The position numbers and the translations under genes are program-made. The notes under the pieces were generated by a model that was not told the origin of the DNA, did not search any database, and saw only the letters and a list, made by a program, of their open reading frames with translations. A stretch of 64,000 nucleotides of DNA, from the NCBI RefSeq assembly GCF_014360585.1, contig NZ_JACIXG010000010.1, positions 16,687 to 80,686 of the forward strand, given 5' to 3'. Origin of the DNA: Nocardioides sp. Lineage in GTDB: Bacteria > Actinomycetota > Actinomycetes > Propionibacteriales > Nocardioidaceae. Below, piece after piece: positions 1 through 8,006 of the stretch. How positions within the stretch are numbered: position 1 is the stretch's first letter; each line of letters starts with the position of its first letter.

Positions 1-822
1 CGGGGCACCGGCCGCGCCCTGGTCCGCCACAAGACCCCGCAGATGGTCGCCATCACCGGCTCGGTGCGCGCCGGCATGGAGGTCGCCGCGAGCGCGGCGC
101 AGGACCTCAAGCGCGTCCATCTCGAGCTCGGCGGCAAGGCGCCCGTGATCGTCTTCGACGACGCCGACATCGACAATGCGGTCGCCGGCATCGCCGCGGC
201 GGGCTACTTCAACGCCGGCCAGGACTGCACCGCCGCGACCCGGGTGCTGGTGCAGGCGGGCATCCACGACGACTTCGTTGCCGCCCTGGCCGAGGCGGCC
301 CGCAACACGACCGTCGGCCTCCCCGCCGACAACTGCGATGTCGGCGCCCTCAACAACCCCGGCCAGCTCGCCCGGGTGAAGGGCATGGTCGACCGCCTCC
401 CGGACCACGCCACGATCGCGGCCGGCGGCGCGCCGGCGAGGGTCGAAGGCGGCGAGAACGGCTACTTCTACCAGCCCACGGTCCTGGCCGGCCTCCACCA
501 GGACGACGAGCAGATCCAGCAGGAGATCTTCGGCCCGGTGATCACGGTGCAGAGCTTCGCCGACGAGGCCGAGGCGCTCAGGTGCGCCAACGACGTCGAC
601 TACGCCCTCGCCTCGAGCGTGTGGACCAAGGACCACGGCACCGCGCTGCGGGTCAGCAAGCGCCTCGACTTCGGCGTGGTCTGGATCAACACCCACATCC
701 CCTACATCTCCGAGATGCCCCACGGCGGCTTCAAGCACTCCGGCTACGGCAAGGACCTCTCCGTCTACGGATTCGAGGACTACACCCGGATCAAGCACGT
801 GATGTCCTTCATCGGCGAGTAA
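1..822 (+). CDS. Aldehyde dehydrogenase, gamma-aminobutyraldehyde type (5' truncated by window)
   Basis: NAD-dependent aldehyde dehydrogenase missing its start; the reading frame is open from base 1. Visible family landmarks are the ELGGKAP segment with the general-base Glu (nt 124-144), the catalytic Cys in GQDCTA (codon at 226-228) and EIFGPV (about 523-540). The C-terminus, DYTRIKHVM, resembles the PatD/YdcW branch that oxidises 4-aminobutanal to GABA in putrescine breakdown. Class is certain; substrate is inferred from that tail. No partner genes of the pathway are visible because the upstream side lies outside the window. Confidence 0.85.
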   Translation, partial: RGTGRALVRHKTPQMVAITGSVRAGMEVAASAAQDLKRVHLELGGKAPVIVFDDADIDNAVAGIAAAGYFNAGQDCTAATRVLVQAGIHDDFVAALAEAARNTTVGLPADNCDVGALNNPGQLARVKGMVDRLPDHATIAAGGAPARVEGGENGYFYQPTVLAGLHQDDEQIQQEIFGPVITVQSFADEAEALRCANDVDYALASSVWTKDHGTALRVSKRLDFGVVWINTHIPYISEMPHGGFKHSGYGKDLSVYGFEDYTRIKHVMSFIGE

Positions 823-965
823 TCCGCTAGACAAACACTCAAGGGTGCGACCCTCGATGTGCGGGCCGATGGCGTCCGTGAAAGCATCGGGTGCCGTTTC
901 GCGTACCTCCGCGAAGCGGTGCCAGCAATGGACGCAGTCGATCCCCCACACGAGGTGCACCCCAC

Positions 966-3002
966 ATGTCAGCCAAGCAATGGCGGACAGATGTCCAAGG
1001 TCTCCGGGCCATTGCCGTAGGTCTGGTCGTCGCTGCCCATGCGGGCGTCCCGCACACCGAGGGCGGCTTCATCGGAGTCGACGTCTTCTTCGTCCTCTCC
1101 GGCTTCCTGATCACGACGCTCCTGCTGCGCGAGGCCGACACATCGGGAACGGTCAGCATCCCGCAGTTCTACGCGCGCCGCGCCCGCCGGATCCTGCCGG
1201 CGGCCACCCTCGTGATCATCGTGGTCCTGGCGTACGCCGTCTGGCAGCTGCCCACCACGCGGCTCACCGACGCCGCCACGGACGGCACCTGGGCGGCGTT
1301 CTTCCTGGCCAACGTGCACTTCGCGGCCGAGGGCGTGCAGTACTTCCAGCCCAGCGAGCCCTCGCCCTTCCAGCACTACTGGTCGCTGTCGGTGGAGGAG
1401 CAGTTCTACCTGGTCTGGCCGGTGCTCGCGCTCCTGCTCATCCCCAAGCTCGGCCGCAAGGGCTTCACGGTCGTCGCCGCGGCGATCGCGGTCGCCAGCC
1501 TGGCCTGGGCGGTCCACGCCACCGGCGAGAACCCGACCGCCGCGTACTTCTCCACGCCGGCCCGCGCCTACGAGCTCGCCGCCGGCGCGCTGCTGGCCTG
1601 CTGGGGCGGCCGGCTCAAGGGCGCCGCGAGCATCGTCGCCGGCCTCGGCGGGGCAGCGGCGATCCTGTTCGCCACGGTGGCGTTCAGCGAGGCGACCCCG
1701 TTCCCCGGCTGGCAGGCGCTGGTGCCCACCCTCGGCACGGTCGCGCTGCTCGCCTCGGGCGCGAACGCCCCGACCGCGAAGCTCCTCGCGATCAAGCCGC
1801 TGAGGTACGTCGGCGACATCTCCTACTCCCTCTATCTGTGGCACTGGCCGCTGATCGTGCTCGCTCCCGGGTTCCTCCGCCTCGGTAACGAAGCACTCGA
1901 GATGACGGTCGCGGTCGCCGCCGCAGTGCTCCTCTCCGTGCTCAGCCACCGCTTCGTCGAGCTCCCGTTCCAGCACAAGCAGGTGCCGGTGCTCTCGCAC
2001 GGGCTGCGTTCGCTGGTGCTGTGGCCGGTCGCGCTCGTGCTCGCGGTCGGCAGTGGTTGGCTGACGACCGGCTATGCCGCGTACGCCGAGAGGGAGCGCG
2101 CCGCCCAGGCGCAGGCGTGGTTCGCGGCCAACGAGGTGCCCGACACCGCCGCCGAGACCGGCGGCCCGCCGCAGGTGCAGCGTGAGCTCCGCGCGGCTCT
2201 CGACATCGCCGACCGTGGTGGCCCGATCCCGCCGGCCGTGCTCGGCGCCGAGATCACCGACGACCGGTGGCAGAAGACGTACGGCGACTGCTACGCCAAC
2301 TACGGAGACACCCGGGTCGACTCCTGCACCCTGGGCGACGCCGACGCGAAGAAGACCATCGCCGTCGTCGGTGACTCCCACGCCGGCATGTGGCTGACCG
2401 CCTTCGACGACCTCGGCAAGGAGAACGACTTCCGGGTCGTGCCGTTGGTGAAGGTCGGCTGCGCTCCCTACCCGGTCCAGCACCGGGGCAAGAAGATGAC
2501 CCAGGCCGAGTGCGACGAGTTCCGGGACTGGTCGGCGGAGCGCCTCGAGCGCCTCGAGCCCGATGCGATCGTCTCTACCGCCCGCGGCCAGCTCTTCATG
2601 CCCAAGAGCCACGCCGGGATGGACCGTGACGAGCAGTGGTCCCAGGCCGTACGCAGCACGGCGAAGACCTATCGAGAGATCTCCCGCAAGGTGGTCGTCA
2701 TCGGCGACGTGCCCGCCGTCGACCACGAGCCCGCCGACTGCATCAGCGCCCCCGACGCCGACCAGCGGTCCTGCCTCAGCGACCCCGACTCCCGCGAGAC
2801 CAGCAGCAACGAGATCACGCGGGCGGCGCTGGAGGGCACCGAGGCGGCGTACGTCGACCCCCAGCGCTTCGTGTGCGCCGAGGACCGCTGCCCGCTGGTC
2901 GTGGGGGAGAAGGTCACCTACTACGACTCCTCCCACCTGACCGAGTCCTGGGTCCGGCATGTCACCCCGCGCCTGGGCGTCCTCCTGGCGCCGCTGATCT
3001 GA
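966..3002 (+). CDS. Acyltransferase-3 family O-acyltransferase with C-terminal SGNH domain
   Basis: 678-aa membrane protein of the OafA/YrhL type, which acetylates or acylates cell-envelope sugars. The first ~350 residues form the multi-helix acyltransferase-3 domain (RTDVQGLRAIAV opening, FFVLSGFLIT, then SVEEQFYLVWP). A loop leads to a periplasmic SGNH hydrolase-like domain with GDSH at residues 469-472 and DSSH at 654-657, so the Ser and Asp/His catalytic blocks are present. An in-frame ATG at 891 exists, but 966 fits the family N-terminus (MSAKQWRTD). The substrate polymer is unknown. A hairpin terminator follows at 3094-3127. Confidence 0.85.
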   Translation: MSAKQWRTDVQGLRAIAVGLVVAAHAGVPHTEGGFIGVDVFFVLSGFLITTLLLREADTSGTVSIPQFYARRARRILPAATLVIIVVLAYAVWQLPTTRLTDAATDGTWAAFFLANVHFAAEGVQYFQPSEPSPFQHYWSLSVEEQFYLVWPVLALLLIPKLGRKGFTVVAAAIAVASLAWAVHATGENPTAAYFSTPARAYELAAGALLACWGGRLKGAASIVAGLGGAAAILFATVAFSEATPFPGWQALVPTLGTVALLASGANAPTAKLLAIKPLRYVGDISYSLYLWHWPLIVLAPGFLRLGNEALEMTVAVAAAVLLSVLSHRFVELPFQHKQVPVLSHGLRSLVLWPVALVLAVGSGWLTTGYAAYAERERAAQAQAWFAANEVPDTAAETGGPPQVQRELRAALDIADRGGPIPPAVLGAEITDDRWQKTYGDCYANYGDTRVDSCTLGDADAKKTIAVVGDSHAGMWLTAFDDLGKENDFRVVPLVKVGCAPYPVQHRGKKMTQAECDEFRDWSAERLERLEPDAIVSTARGQLFMPKSHAGMDRDEQWSQAVRSTAKTYREISRKVVVIGDVPAVDHEPADCISAPDADQRSCLSDPDSRETSSNEITRAALEGTEAAYVDPQRFVCAEDRCPLVVGEKVTYYDSSHLTESWVRHVTPRLGVLLAPLI

Positions 3003-3093
3003 CGCAGATTTAACTGGGACGCGCGTCCTGGAATTTGCTTTCCCGTGCATGTTGTGGCTTAATTGTGGTCAGACGTTGCAAAACGTTTCATGC

Positions 3094-3127
3094 ACAGCCC
3101 TGGACCCGTGGGGGAGTCCGGGGCTGT
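3094..3127 (+). terminator. Hairpin terminator after the acyltransferase gene
   Basis: An 11-bp stem (3094-3104 with 3117-3127, one G-U pair) with a 12-nt loop is followed by a short T-rich run. It lies between the acyltransferase and dxr on the + strand. Confidence 0.55.
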
Positions 3128-3205
3128 TGCTATTTCCGGTGTTCTCCTCGCACCTCAGCGGCATCCGTTTGGTGCCTTCTCAGCCTCTGCTGGGAGGATG
3201 GGCGG

Positions 3206-4315
3206 GTGAATGAGCAGCGACCACGCGACGTGGTGATCCTCGGTTCCACCGGGTCCATCGGCACGCAGGCACTCGACCTGGTGAGGGCCAACCCGGACCG
3301 GTTCCGGGTCGTCGGCCTCACCGCAGGCGGATCCAACAAGGAGCTGTTCGAGGCCCAGGTAGCCGAGTTCGCCCCAAAGCTGTCCGGACTGGGTGAGGAG
3401 GCCTCGGTCGAGGCGGCCGCCCAGCCCGCCGACGTGGTGCTCAACGGGATCACCGGCGCCGTCGGTCTCCGCCCGACGCTGGCCGCGCTGGAGGCCGGCA
3501 ACACCCTCGCCCTGGCCAACAAGGAGTCGCTGATCATCGGCGGTCCGCTGGTCAAGCGGGTCGCGGGCGAGGGGCAGATCGTCCCGGTCGACTCCGAGCA
3601 CTCCGCCATCGCGCAGAGCCTGCGCGCCGGCCGCGCCGAGGAGGTACGCAAGCTGGTGCTGACCGCGTCCGGCGGCCCGTTCCGAGGCCGCTCCCGCGAC
3701 GAGCTCGCCCAGGTAACCCCGGCGCAGGCGCTCAAGCACCCCAACTTCGCGATGGGGCGGGTGATCACGACCAACTCCGCCACCCTGGCCAACAAGGGCC
3801 TCGAGGTGATCGAGGCACACCTGCTCTTCGACGTACCCTTCGACCGGATCGAGGTCGTCGTCCACCCGCAGCAGTACATCCACTCGATGGTCGAGTTCAC
3901 CGACGGCGCCGTGGTGGCCCAGCTCGGGCTGCCGACGATGCTGGTGCCGATCTCGATGGGGATGGCCTGGCCCGAGCGCGTGCCGGACGCAGAGACCCCG
4001 ATCGACTGGACCAAAGCCGCCGACTGGCGCTTCGAGCCGCTCGACGACGACGCCTTCCCCGCGGTGCGGCTGGCCCGTGAGGCCGGGACGTGCGGTGGCA
4101 CCCACCCGGCCGTCTACAACGCCGCCAACGAGGTCTGCGTCGACGCCTTCCACGAGGGCCGGATCCGGTTCCCCGGCATCGTGGACACGATTGCGGAGGT
4201 CATGGCAGCCCATCAGGGCGTACGCTCTGAAAGCACCCTCTCTATCGAGGACGTGCTCGCCGCCGACGCCTGGGCGCGCGCGGAGACAACTCGCATCCTG
4301 GAGACCGGTAAATGA
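3206..4315 (+). CDS. dxr: 1-deoxy-D-xylulose 5-phosphate reductoisomerase
   Basis: Second enzyme of the MEP isoprenoid pathway; converts DXP to 2-C-methyl-D-erythritol 4-phosphate with NADPH and a divalent metal. The 369-aa product opens with the Rossmann motif GSTGSIG, has the LANKESLI segment and the metal/substrate region PVDSEHSAI. The frame is open back to 3035, but GTG 3206 carries a good Shine-Dalgarno (GGGAGGA, 3192-3198) and gives the family-length N-terminus. Its stop overlaps the next start (ATGA), so it is coupled to the site-2 protease. dxr, rip1 and gcpE have the same order in mycobacteria. Confidence 0.97.
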   Translation: MNEQRPRDVVILGSTGSIGTQALDLVRANPDRFRVVGLTAGGSNKELFEAQVAEFAPKLSGLGEEASVEAAAQPADVVLNGITGAVGLRPTLAALEAGNTLALANKESLIIGGPLVKRVAGEGQIVPVDSEHSAIAQSLRAGRAEEVRKLVLTASGGPFRGRSRDELAQVTPAQALKHPNFAMGRVITTNSATLANKGLEVIEAHLLFDVPFDRIEVVVHPQQYIHSMVEFTDGAVVAQLGLPTMLVPISMGMAWPERVPDAETPIDWTKAADWRFEPLDDDAFPAVRLAREAGTCGGTHPAVYNAANEVCVDAFHEGRIRFPGIVDTIAEVMAAHQGVRSESTLSIEDVLAADAWARAETTRILETGK

Positions 4316-5670
4316 GTGTGCTGCTTTACACGCTGGCAGTGATCGGCTTCGTCGTCGCGATCCTGGTCTCGATCGGGCTGCACGAGCTCGGGCACATGAT
4401 CCCGGCGAAGGCGTTCGGCGGGAAGGTGACGCAGTACTTCATCGGCTTCGGGCCGACGGTGTGGTCCAAGCAGATCGGCGAGACCGAGTACGGCCTCAAG
4501 GCGATCCCGCTCGGTGGCTACGTCAAGATCGTCGGCATGCTGCCGCCCGGCGCCGACCAGTTGGGGGAGCGCACCGACGACGGTGCGCTCAAGGTGCGCA
4601 AGTCCAACACCGGCATGTTCACCCAGCTGATCAGCGACGCCCGCTCGGCCGAGTGGGAGCTGATCCGTCCCGAGGACGAGCCGCGGCTCTTCTACAAGAT
4701 GGCGTGGTGGAAGAAGGTCATCGTGATGGCCGGCGGGCCGTCGGTGAACATCGCGATCGCGTTCTTCGTGCTCTGGGGTGTCTTCGGCATCTACGGCGTC
4801 CGCGAGCCTGTCGTCAACGAGGGGCATCCGGTCGTCTCGAGTCTGCAGGAGTGTCTGCTGACCTGGGAGGAACAGGGCCGTGAGTGCCGTCCGAGCGACA
4901 GGCCGACCCCGGCCGCCGACGCCGGCCTGAAGCCGGGCGACGAGCTGATCTCGTTCAACGGCACCGAGCTGACCTCGTGGCCGGTCGCCCAGAAGCTGAT
5001 CCGCGACAACATGGACGGCGAGGCCACGATCGTCATCGAGCGTGACGGCGAGCGGATGACGCTGCAGACCCAGACCGTCGTGCAGGAGCGGGTCAAGGAC
5101 CTCGACGACACCAGTGCGGACCCCGAGACCGCGAAGGTCGGCTTCTTCGGGATGTCACCCGAGTCGCACGTGGTCACCACCAAGGAGGGGCCGGTCTACG
5201 CGCTTAAGGAGATGGGTGTGATGGCCGAGAACGCCGTCCACGCGCTCCTGCGGCTCCCGGTCAAGGTCTGGCACGTCGCGCTCGCGATCGTCGGTGTCGA
5301 GGAGCGCTCGGCCGACAGCCCGGTCAGCATCGTCGGCGGCGGCCGCATCGCCGGCGAGATCGCCTCCCACGAGGGCCTCGACGTCGGTGAGAAGGTCGCC
5401 AGCTTCGCGTTCCTGGTCGGTGGCTTCAACCTGTTCATCGGCATCTTCAACTTCGTCCCGCTCCTGCCGCTCGACGGCGGCCACATCGTGACGGCGCTGT
5501 GGGAGGGCGTACGCCGCGCCTTCGCCAAGCTCTTCCGACGGCCCGACCCTGGTCACGCCGACCCGGCGAAGCTGCTGCCGGTGGCGTACGTCGTCGCCTC
5601 GGCGCTCCTGGTGATGGGTGTTGTGCTGATCGTCGCCGACCTCGTCGTCCCGCTTCATCTCCAAGCCTGA
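4312..5670 (+). CDS. Site-2 intramembrane zinc metalloprotease (RseP/Rip1 family, M50)
   Basis: 452-aa polytopic membrane protease that cleaves transmembrane substrates such as anti-sigma factors. HELGH at residues 24-28 supplies the zinc ligands and Glu in the first helix. The third ligand lies in LDGGH (Asp388) in a C-terminal helix. A PDZ-like domain sits between them (about 200-270, with [14 protein letters not shown]). Starts at ATG overlapping the dxr stop. The position between dxr and ispG matches mycobacterial Rip1. The in vivo substrate cannot be read from the sequence. Confidence 0.93.
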   Translation: MSVLLYTLAVIGFVVAILVSIGLHELGHMIPAKAFGGKVTQYFIGFGPTVWSKQIGETEYGLKAIPLGGYVKIVGMLPPGADQLGERTDDGALKVRKSNTGMFTQLISDARSAEWELIRPEDEPRLFYKMAWWKKVIVMAGGPSVNIAIAFFVLWGVFGIYGVREPVVNEGHPVVSSLQECLLTWEEQGRECRPSDRPTPAADAGLKPGDELISFNGTELTSWPVAQKLIRDNMDGEATIVIERDGERMTLQTQTVVQERVKDLDDTSADPETAKVGFFGMSPESHVVTTKEGPVYALKEMGVMAENAVHALLRLPVKVWHVALAIVGVEERSADSPVSIVGGGRIAGEIASHEGLDVGEKVASFAFLVGGFNLFIGIFNFVPLLPLDGGHIVTALWEGVRRAFAKLFRRPDPGHADPAKLLPVAYVVASALLVMGVVLIVADLVVPLHLQA

Positions 5671-5855
5671 CCCACAGAGCGCGTCTGCCGGCCCGGAACG
5701 CCGGCTGCGCGCCACCCATCACGCGCCCCGGCGGCGTTGCCGCCGCTCGCGATACAACCCCGGTATCGCTCGCGCCGGCGCCTTGCCTGGCCACGCGCTG
5801 GGCGACGCTCGCTCGACGCCGGACCGACAGACCCGCTCTAGTACGATTGGTAGAC
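5671..5855. other. Intergenic region between the protease and ispG
   Basis: 185 bp without a convincing gene. It contains small GC-rich dyads (for example GCGATAC/GTATCGC around 5750-5770) and ends in the ispG -10 box. The long ORF that runs through it is simply the ispG frame extended upstream. Confidence 0.5.
5842..5847 (+). promoter_or_regulatory. -10 box of ispG (leaderless-type)
   Basis: TACGAT lies 8 nt before ATG 5856 and no Shine-Dalgarno is present, which fits transcription starting at or next to the start codon. Confidence 0.5.
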
Positions 5856-7010
5856 ATGACGTCCATCCCCCTCGGTATGCCGGAGGCACCCGCCCCGGTG
5901 CTCGCCCCTCGCCGCAAGACCCGCCAGATCAAGGTCGGCTCGGTGGGCGTCGGCAGCGAGAGCCCCATCTCCGTGCAGTCGATGACGACCACGGTCACCG
6001 CCGACGTCAACTCGACCCTCCAGCAGATCGCCGAGCTCACCGCGTCGGGCTGCGACATCGTCCGCGTCGCCTGTCCGAGCACCGACGACGCCGACGCGCT
6101 CCCGGCGATCGCGCAGAAGTCGCAGATCCCGGTGATCGCCGACATCCACTTCCAGCCGAAGTACGTCTTCGCGGCCATCGAGGCCGGTTGCGCAGCGGTC
6201 CGGGTCAACCCGGGCAACATCCGCAAGTTCGACGACCAGGTCAAGGAGATCGCCGCGGCCGCCAAGGACCACGGCACGAGCATCCGGATCGGCGTCAACG
6301 CGGGCTCGCTCGACAAGCGGCTGCTGGAGAAGTACGGCAAGGCCACGCCCGAGGCGCTGGTCGAGTCGGCGATGTGGGAGGCGAGCCTCTTCGAGGAGCA
6401 CGGCTTCCGGGACTTCAAGATCTCGGTCAAGCACAACGACCCGGTCGTGATGGTGCGCGCCTACGAGCTGCTCGCCGAGTCCGGCGACTGGCCGCTCCAC
6501 CTCGGTGTCACCGAGGCGGGACCGGCCTTCCAGGGCACGATCAAGTCCTCCGTCGCCTTCGGCTCGCTGCTGTCCAAGGGCATCGGCGACACGATCCGAG
6601 TCTCGCTCTCCGCGCCGCCGGTGGAGGAGGTCAAGGTCGGCATCCAGATCCTGGAGTCGCTCAACCTGAAGCCGCGCCGCCTGGAGATCGTCTCCTGCCC
6701 CAGCTGCGGTCGCGCGCAGGTCGACGTCTACAAGCTCGCCGACGAGGTGACCGCCGGCCTCGACGGCCTCGAGGTCCCGCTGCGGGTCGCGGTCATGGGC
6801 TGCGTCGTCAACGGTCCCGGCGAGGCCCGCGAGGCCGATCTCGGTGTCGCCTCCGGCAACGGCAAGGGCCAGATCTTCGTCAAGGGCGAGGTCATCAAGA
6901 CCGTCCCCGAGGCCGCCATCGTCGAGACGCTGATCGAAGAGGCGATGAAGATCGCCGAGGGCATGGAGCCCGTCGAGGGCGGCGGCGCGTCGGTCTCGGT
7001 CAGCGGCTGA
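5856..7010 (+). CDS. ispG: 4-hydroxy-3-methylbut-2-en-1-yl diphosphate synthase (flavodoxin)
   Basis: MEP-pathway [4Fe-4S] enzyme (GcpE) that converts methylerythritol cyclodiphosphate to HMBPP. The 384-aa product has the TIM-barrel start (ISVQSMTTT) and the cluster ligands Cys281 and Cys284 (SCPSCGR) and Cys316 ([11 protein letters not shown]). The frame is open to 5499, but only ATG 5856 gives a family-length protein and it follows a -10-like TACGAT. It is followed by a palindromic element and two hairpins, so the MEP transcript probably ends there. In mycobacteria the next gene is a DUF4081-GNAT; here that gene is displaced to 11665. Confidence 0.96.
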   Translation: MTSIPLGMPEAPAPVLAPRRKTRQIKVGSVGVGSESPISVQSMTTTVTADVNSTLQQIAELTASGCDIVRVACPSTDDADALPAIAQKSQIPVIADIHFQPKYVFAAIEAGCAAVRVNPGNIRKFDDQVKEIAAAAKDHGTSIRIGVNAGSLDKRLLEKYGKATPEALVESAMWEASLFEEHGFRDFKISVKHNDPVVMVRAYELLAESGDWPLHLGVTEAGPAFQGTIKSSVAFGSLLSKGIGDTIRVSLSAPPVEEVKVGIQILESLNLKPRRLEIVSCPSCGRAQVDVYKLADEVTAGLDGLEVPLRVAVMGCVVNGPGEAREADLGVASGNGKGQIFVKGEVIKTVPEAAIVETLIEEAMKIAEGMEPVEGGGASVSVSG

Positions 7011-7018
7011 GCAGTGCC

Positions 7019-7105
7019 GTTCACCGAGGTAACTCGGTGAACGGTCGCTTCCTTCGTGGAGTTCCACGCGGGAAGTGCGCACTCGCCGAGTTACCTCGGT
7101 GAGCA
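7019..7105. repeat. Nested palindromic element downstream of ispG
   Basis: A 10-bp stem with a 4-nt loop (7019-7028/7033-7042) is followed about 60 bp later by an inverted relative: 17 bp of 7021-7037 recur in reverse complement within 7085-7102. The whole 87 bp folds into one imperfect hairpin about a central GTGGAGTTCCAC. It may act as a terminator or be a MITE-like repeat. Confidence 0.6.
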
Positions 7106-7139
7106 TTCCGCAACCCGGTGCGGGCCACGTACGCAAGAA

Positions 7140-7166
7140 GCCCGGTCCATCACAGCCGGACCGGGC
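7140..7166 (+). terminator. Terminator hairpin of ispG
   Basis: Perfect 9-bp stem GCCCGGTCC/GGACCGGGC (7140-7148, 7158-7166) with a 9-nt loop, followed by CTCTGTCTGTC. Confidence 0.6.
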
Positions 7167-7178
7167 CTCTGTCTGTCG

Positions 7179-7209
7179 CTTCGAGACATTCGCTGCGTAC
7201 GTCTCGAAG
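7179..7209 (-). terminator. Hairpin downstream of the 137-aa membrane protein gene
   Basis: Perfect 9-bp stem CTTCGAGAC/GTCTCGAAG (7179-7187, 7201-7209) just past the stop of the minus-strand gene ending at 7223; probably its terminator. Confidence 0.45.
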
Positions 7210-7222
7210 GTCGTCGGTCGCA

Positions 7223-7636
7223 TCACCAGTGCATCAGCCTGGAGACCACGCCGAGGAACCCGAGGTGGAGCAGCGCTCCGAGCGGGTCCGTGGTGAGCAG
7301 GTGGCCCCAGGCGAGCGCCGCCTGGCCCATCTGGTTTCCGAGAGCCGTGGCGAACCCGTCCAGTCCGCCGTGGGTCCACAGGTGGACGACGACGAACCGG
7401 ATGCCCGGCACGACCAGGAACAGAATGAGTGCGGCCTTGACCGGAAGGATCCAGGGCTGCGAGCTGCTGCCGGTGGAGCTCAGGTTGCCGCTGCGGACCC
7501 AGCGGGTGCCGCTGCGGCCGTCGAAGCGGACCTTGGCGCGACCCGCGGCGGTGGCGACGACGACACCGCGTTTTCCGGAGCGGGTGCCGCCGCGGGCCCG
7601 GACGGTCTCGCCGGGGCGAGGGAAGAAGCCGTTCAT
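7223..7636 (-). CDS. Small membrane protein with basic SH3/KOW-like N-terminus
   Basis: 137 aa, family not recognised. Residues 1-50 are basic and Gly/Arg-rich (PGETVRARGG, KRGVVVATAAGRAKVRF, RWVRSGNL) and look like a small KOW/SH3-type beta barrel. A strong transmembrane helix follows at about 63-85, with a second hydrophobic stretch near 118-132. Start ATG 7636 has GAGGAGGTG upstream (7642-7650) and overlaps the stop of the 50-aa gene (ATGA), so the two are translationally coupled. The pair is divergent from the NACHT-like gene. Membrane location is well supported; function is unknown. Confidence 0.65.
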   Translation of the reverse strand: MNGFFPRPGETVRARGGTRSGKRGVVVATAAGRAKVRFDGRSGTRWVRSGNLSSTGSSSQPWILPVKAALILFLVVPGIRFVVVHLWTHGGLDGFATALGNQMGQAALAWGHLLTTDPLGALLHLGFLGVVSRLMHW

Positions 7637-7785
7637 GACAGCACCTCCTCCGCGACGACGGGCACGAACGAGGTGCCGGCGGCTGCCTCGCACTTTGGCG
7701 GCTCGGCGCTGAGCAGCTGGTTGAAGCCGAACACGACAAGAAGCGTGACGGCGAAGGTAGCGATGCTGAACTTGTGGTTCCTCAT
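7633..7785 (-). CDS. 50-residue membrane or secreted peptide
   Basis: Short gene: MRNHKFSIATF, then a hydrophobic helix (about residues 8-25), then a Cys-containing tail (PPKCEAAAG) ending VAEEVLS. Start ATG 7785 lies 9 nt after AAGGAG (7795-7800). Two further in-frame ATGs (7791, 7794) are too close to that site. The frame is open to 7974, but the upstream part looks non-coding. Stop overlaps the 137-aa membrane protein start. Could be a signal-anchored peptide, a membrane subunit or a toxin-like peptide; no family recognised. Confidence 0.6.
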   Translation of the reverse strand: MRNHKFSIATFAVTLLVVFGFNQLLSAEPPKCEAAAGTSFVPVVAEEVLS

Positions 7786-8006
7786 GGTCATCATCTCCTT
7801 CAGCGGTGGGGCCCGTTCGGGGGCCGGCGCTGTCCCTGTCGGGGACGTCTCCAAGGTGGCGGACACCACATCCAACTCGCCAGTAGCCGGGTGGGAGTGG
7901 GGACGAAGTAAAGACAGTCCCGGGGAAGTTGGGACGTTTCTGGGACAGAAATGGGACGCCTGCGAGATACTCACAGCCCGCGGTCGCGACGACTCGGCGA
8001 GGGGAA
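7786..8006. promoter_or_regulatory. Divergent control region of the NACHT island
   Basis: 221 bp separating the two small minus-strand genes from the NACHT-like gene. It holds three phased TGGGAC repeats (7930-7957) and a -10-like GATACT (7966-7971) on the + strand. No gene is supported here. Confidence 0.5.
7930..7957 (+). promoter_or_regulatory. Three TGGGAC repeats at 11-bp spacing
   Basis: TGGGAC occurs at 7930, 7941 and 7952, exactly one helical turn apart, about 50 bp before the NACHT-like gene and just upstream of GATACT. The layout fits an operator or activator array on one DNA face. The cognate protein could be the HTH-like N-terminus of the downstream ATPase (inference). Confidence 0.5.

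Noticed and set aside
969..3050. 693-aa minus-strand ORF opposite the acyltransferase
   Set aside because: No recognisable domains, His/Arg/Gly/Val-rich composition typical of antisense frames; the + strand protein has full catalytic motifs.
3014..3060. Promoter of dxr around TTTGCTTTCC and TTAATTG
   Set aside because: The spacing and -10 match are poor and a terminator hairpin lies between it and dxr, so it is not listed.
7075..7296. Short plus-strand ORFs between ispG and the NACHT island
   Set aside because: They run through hairpins and the antisense of the 137-aa gene, which has much better start signals.
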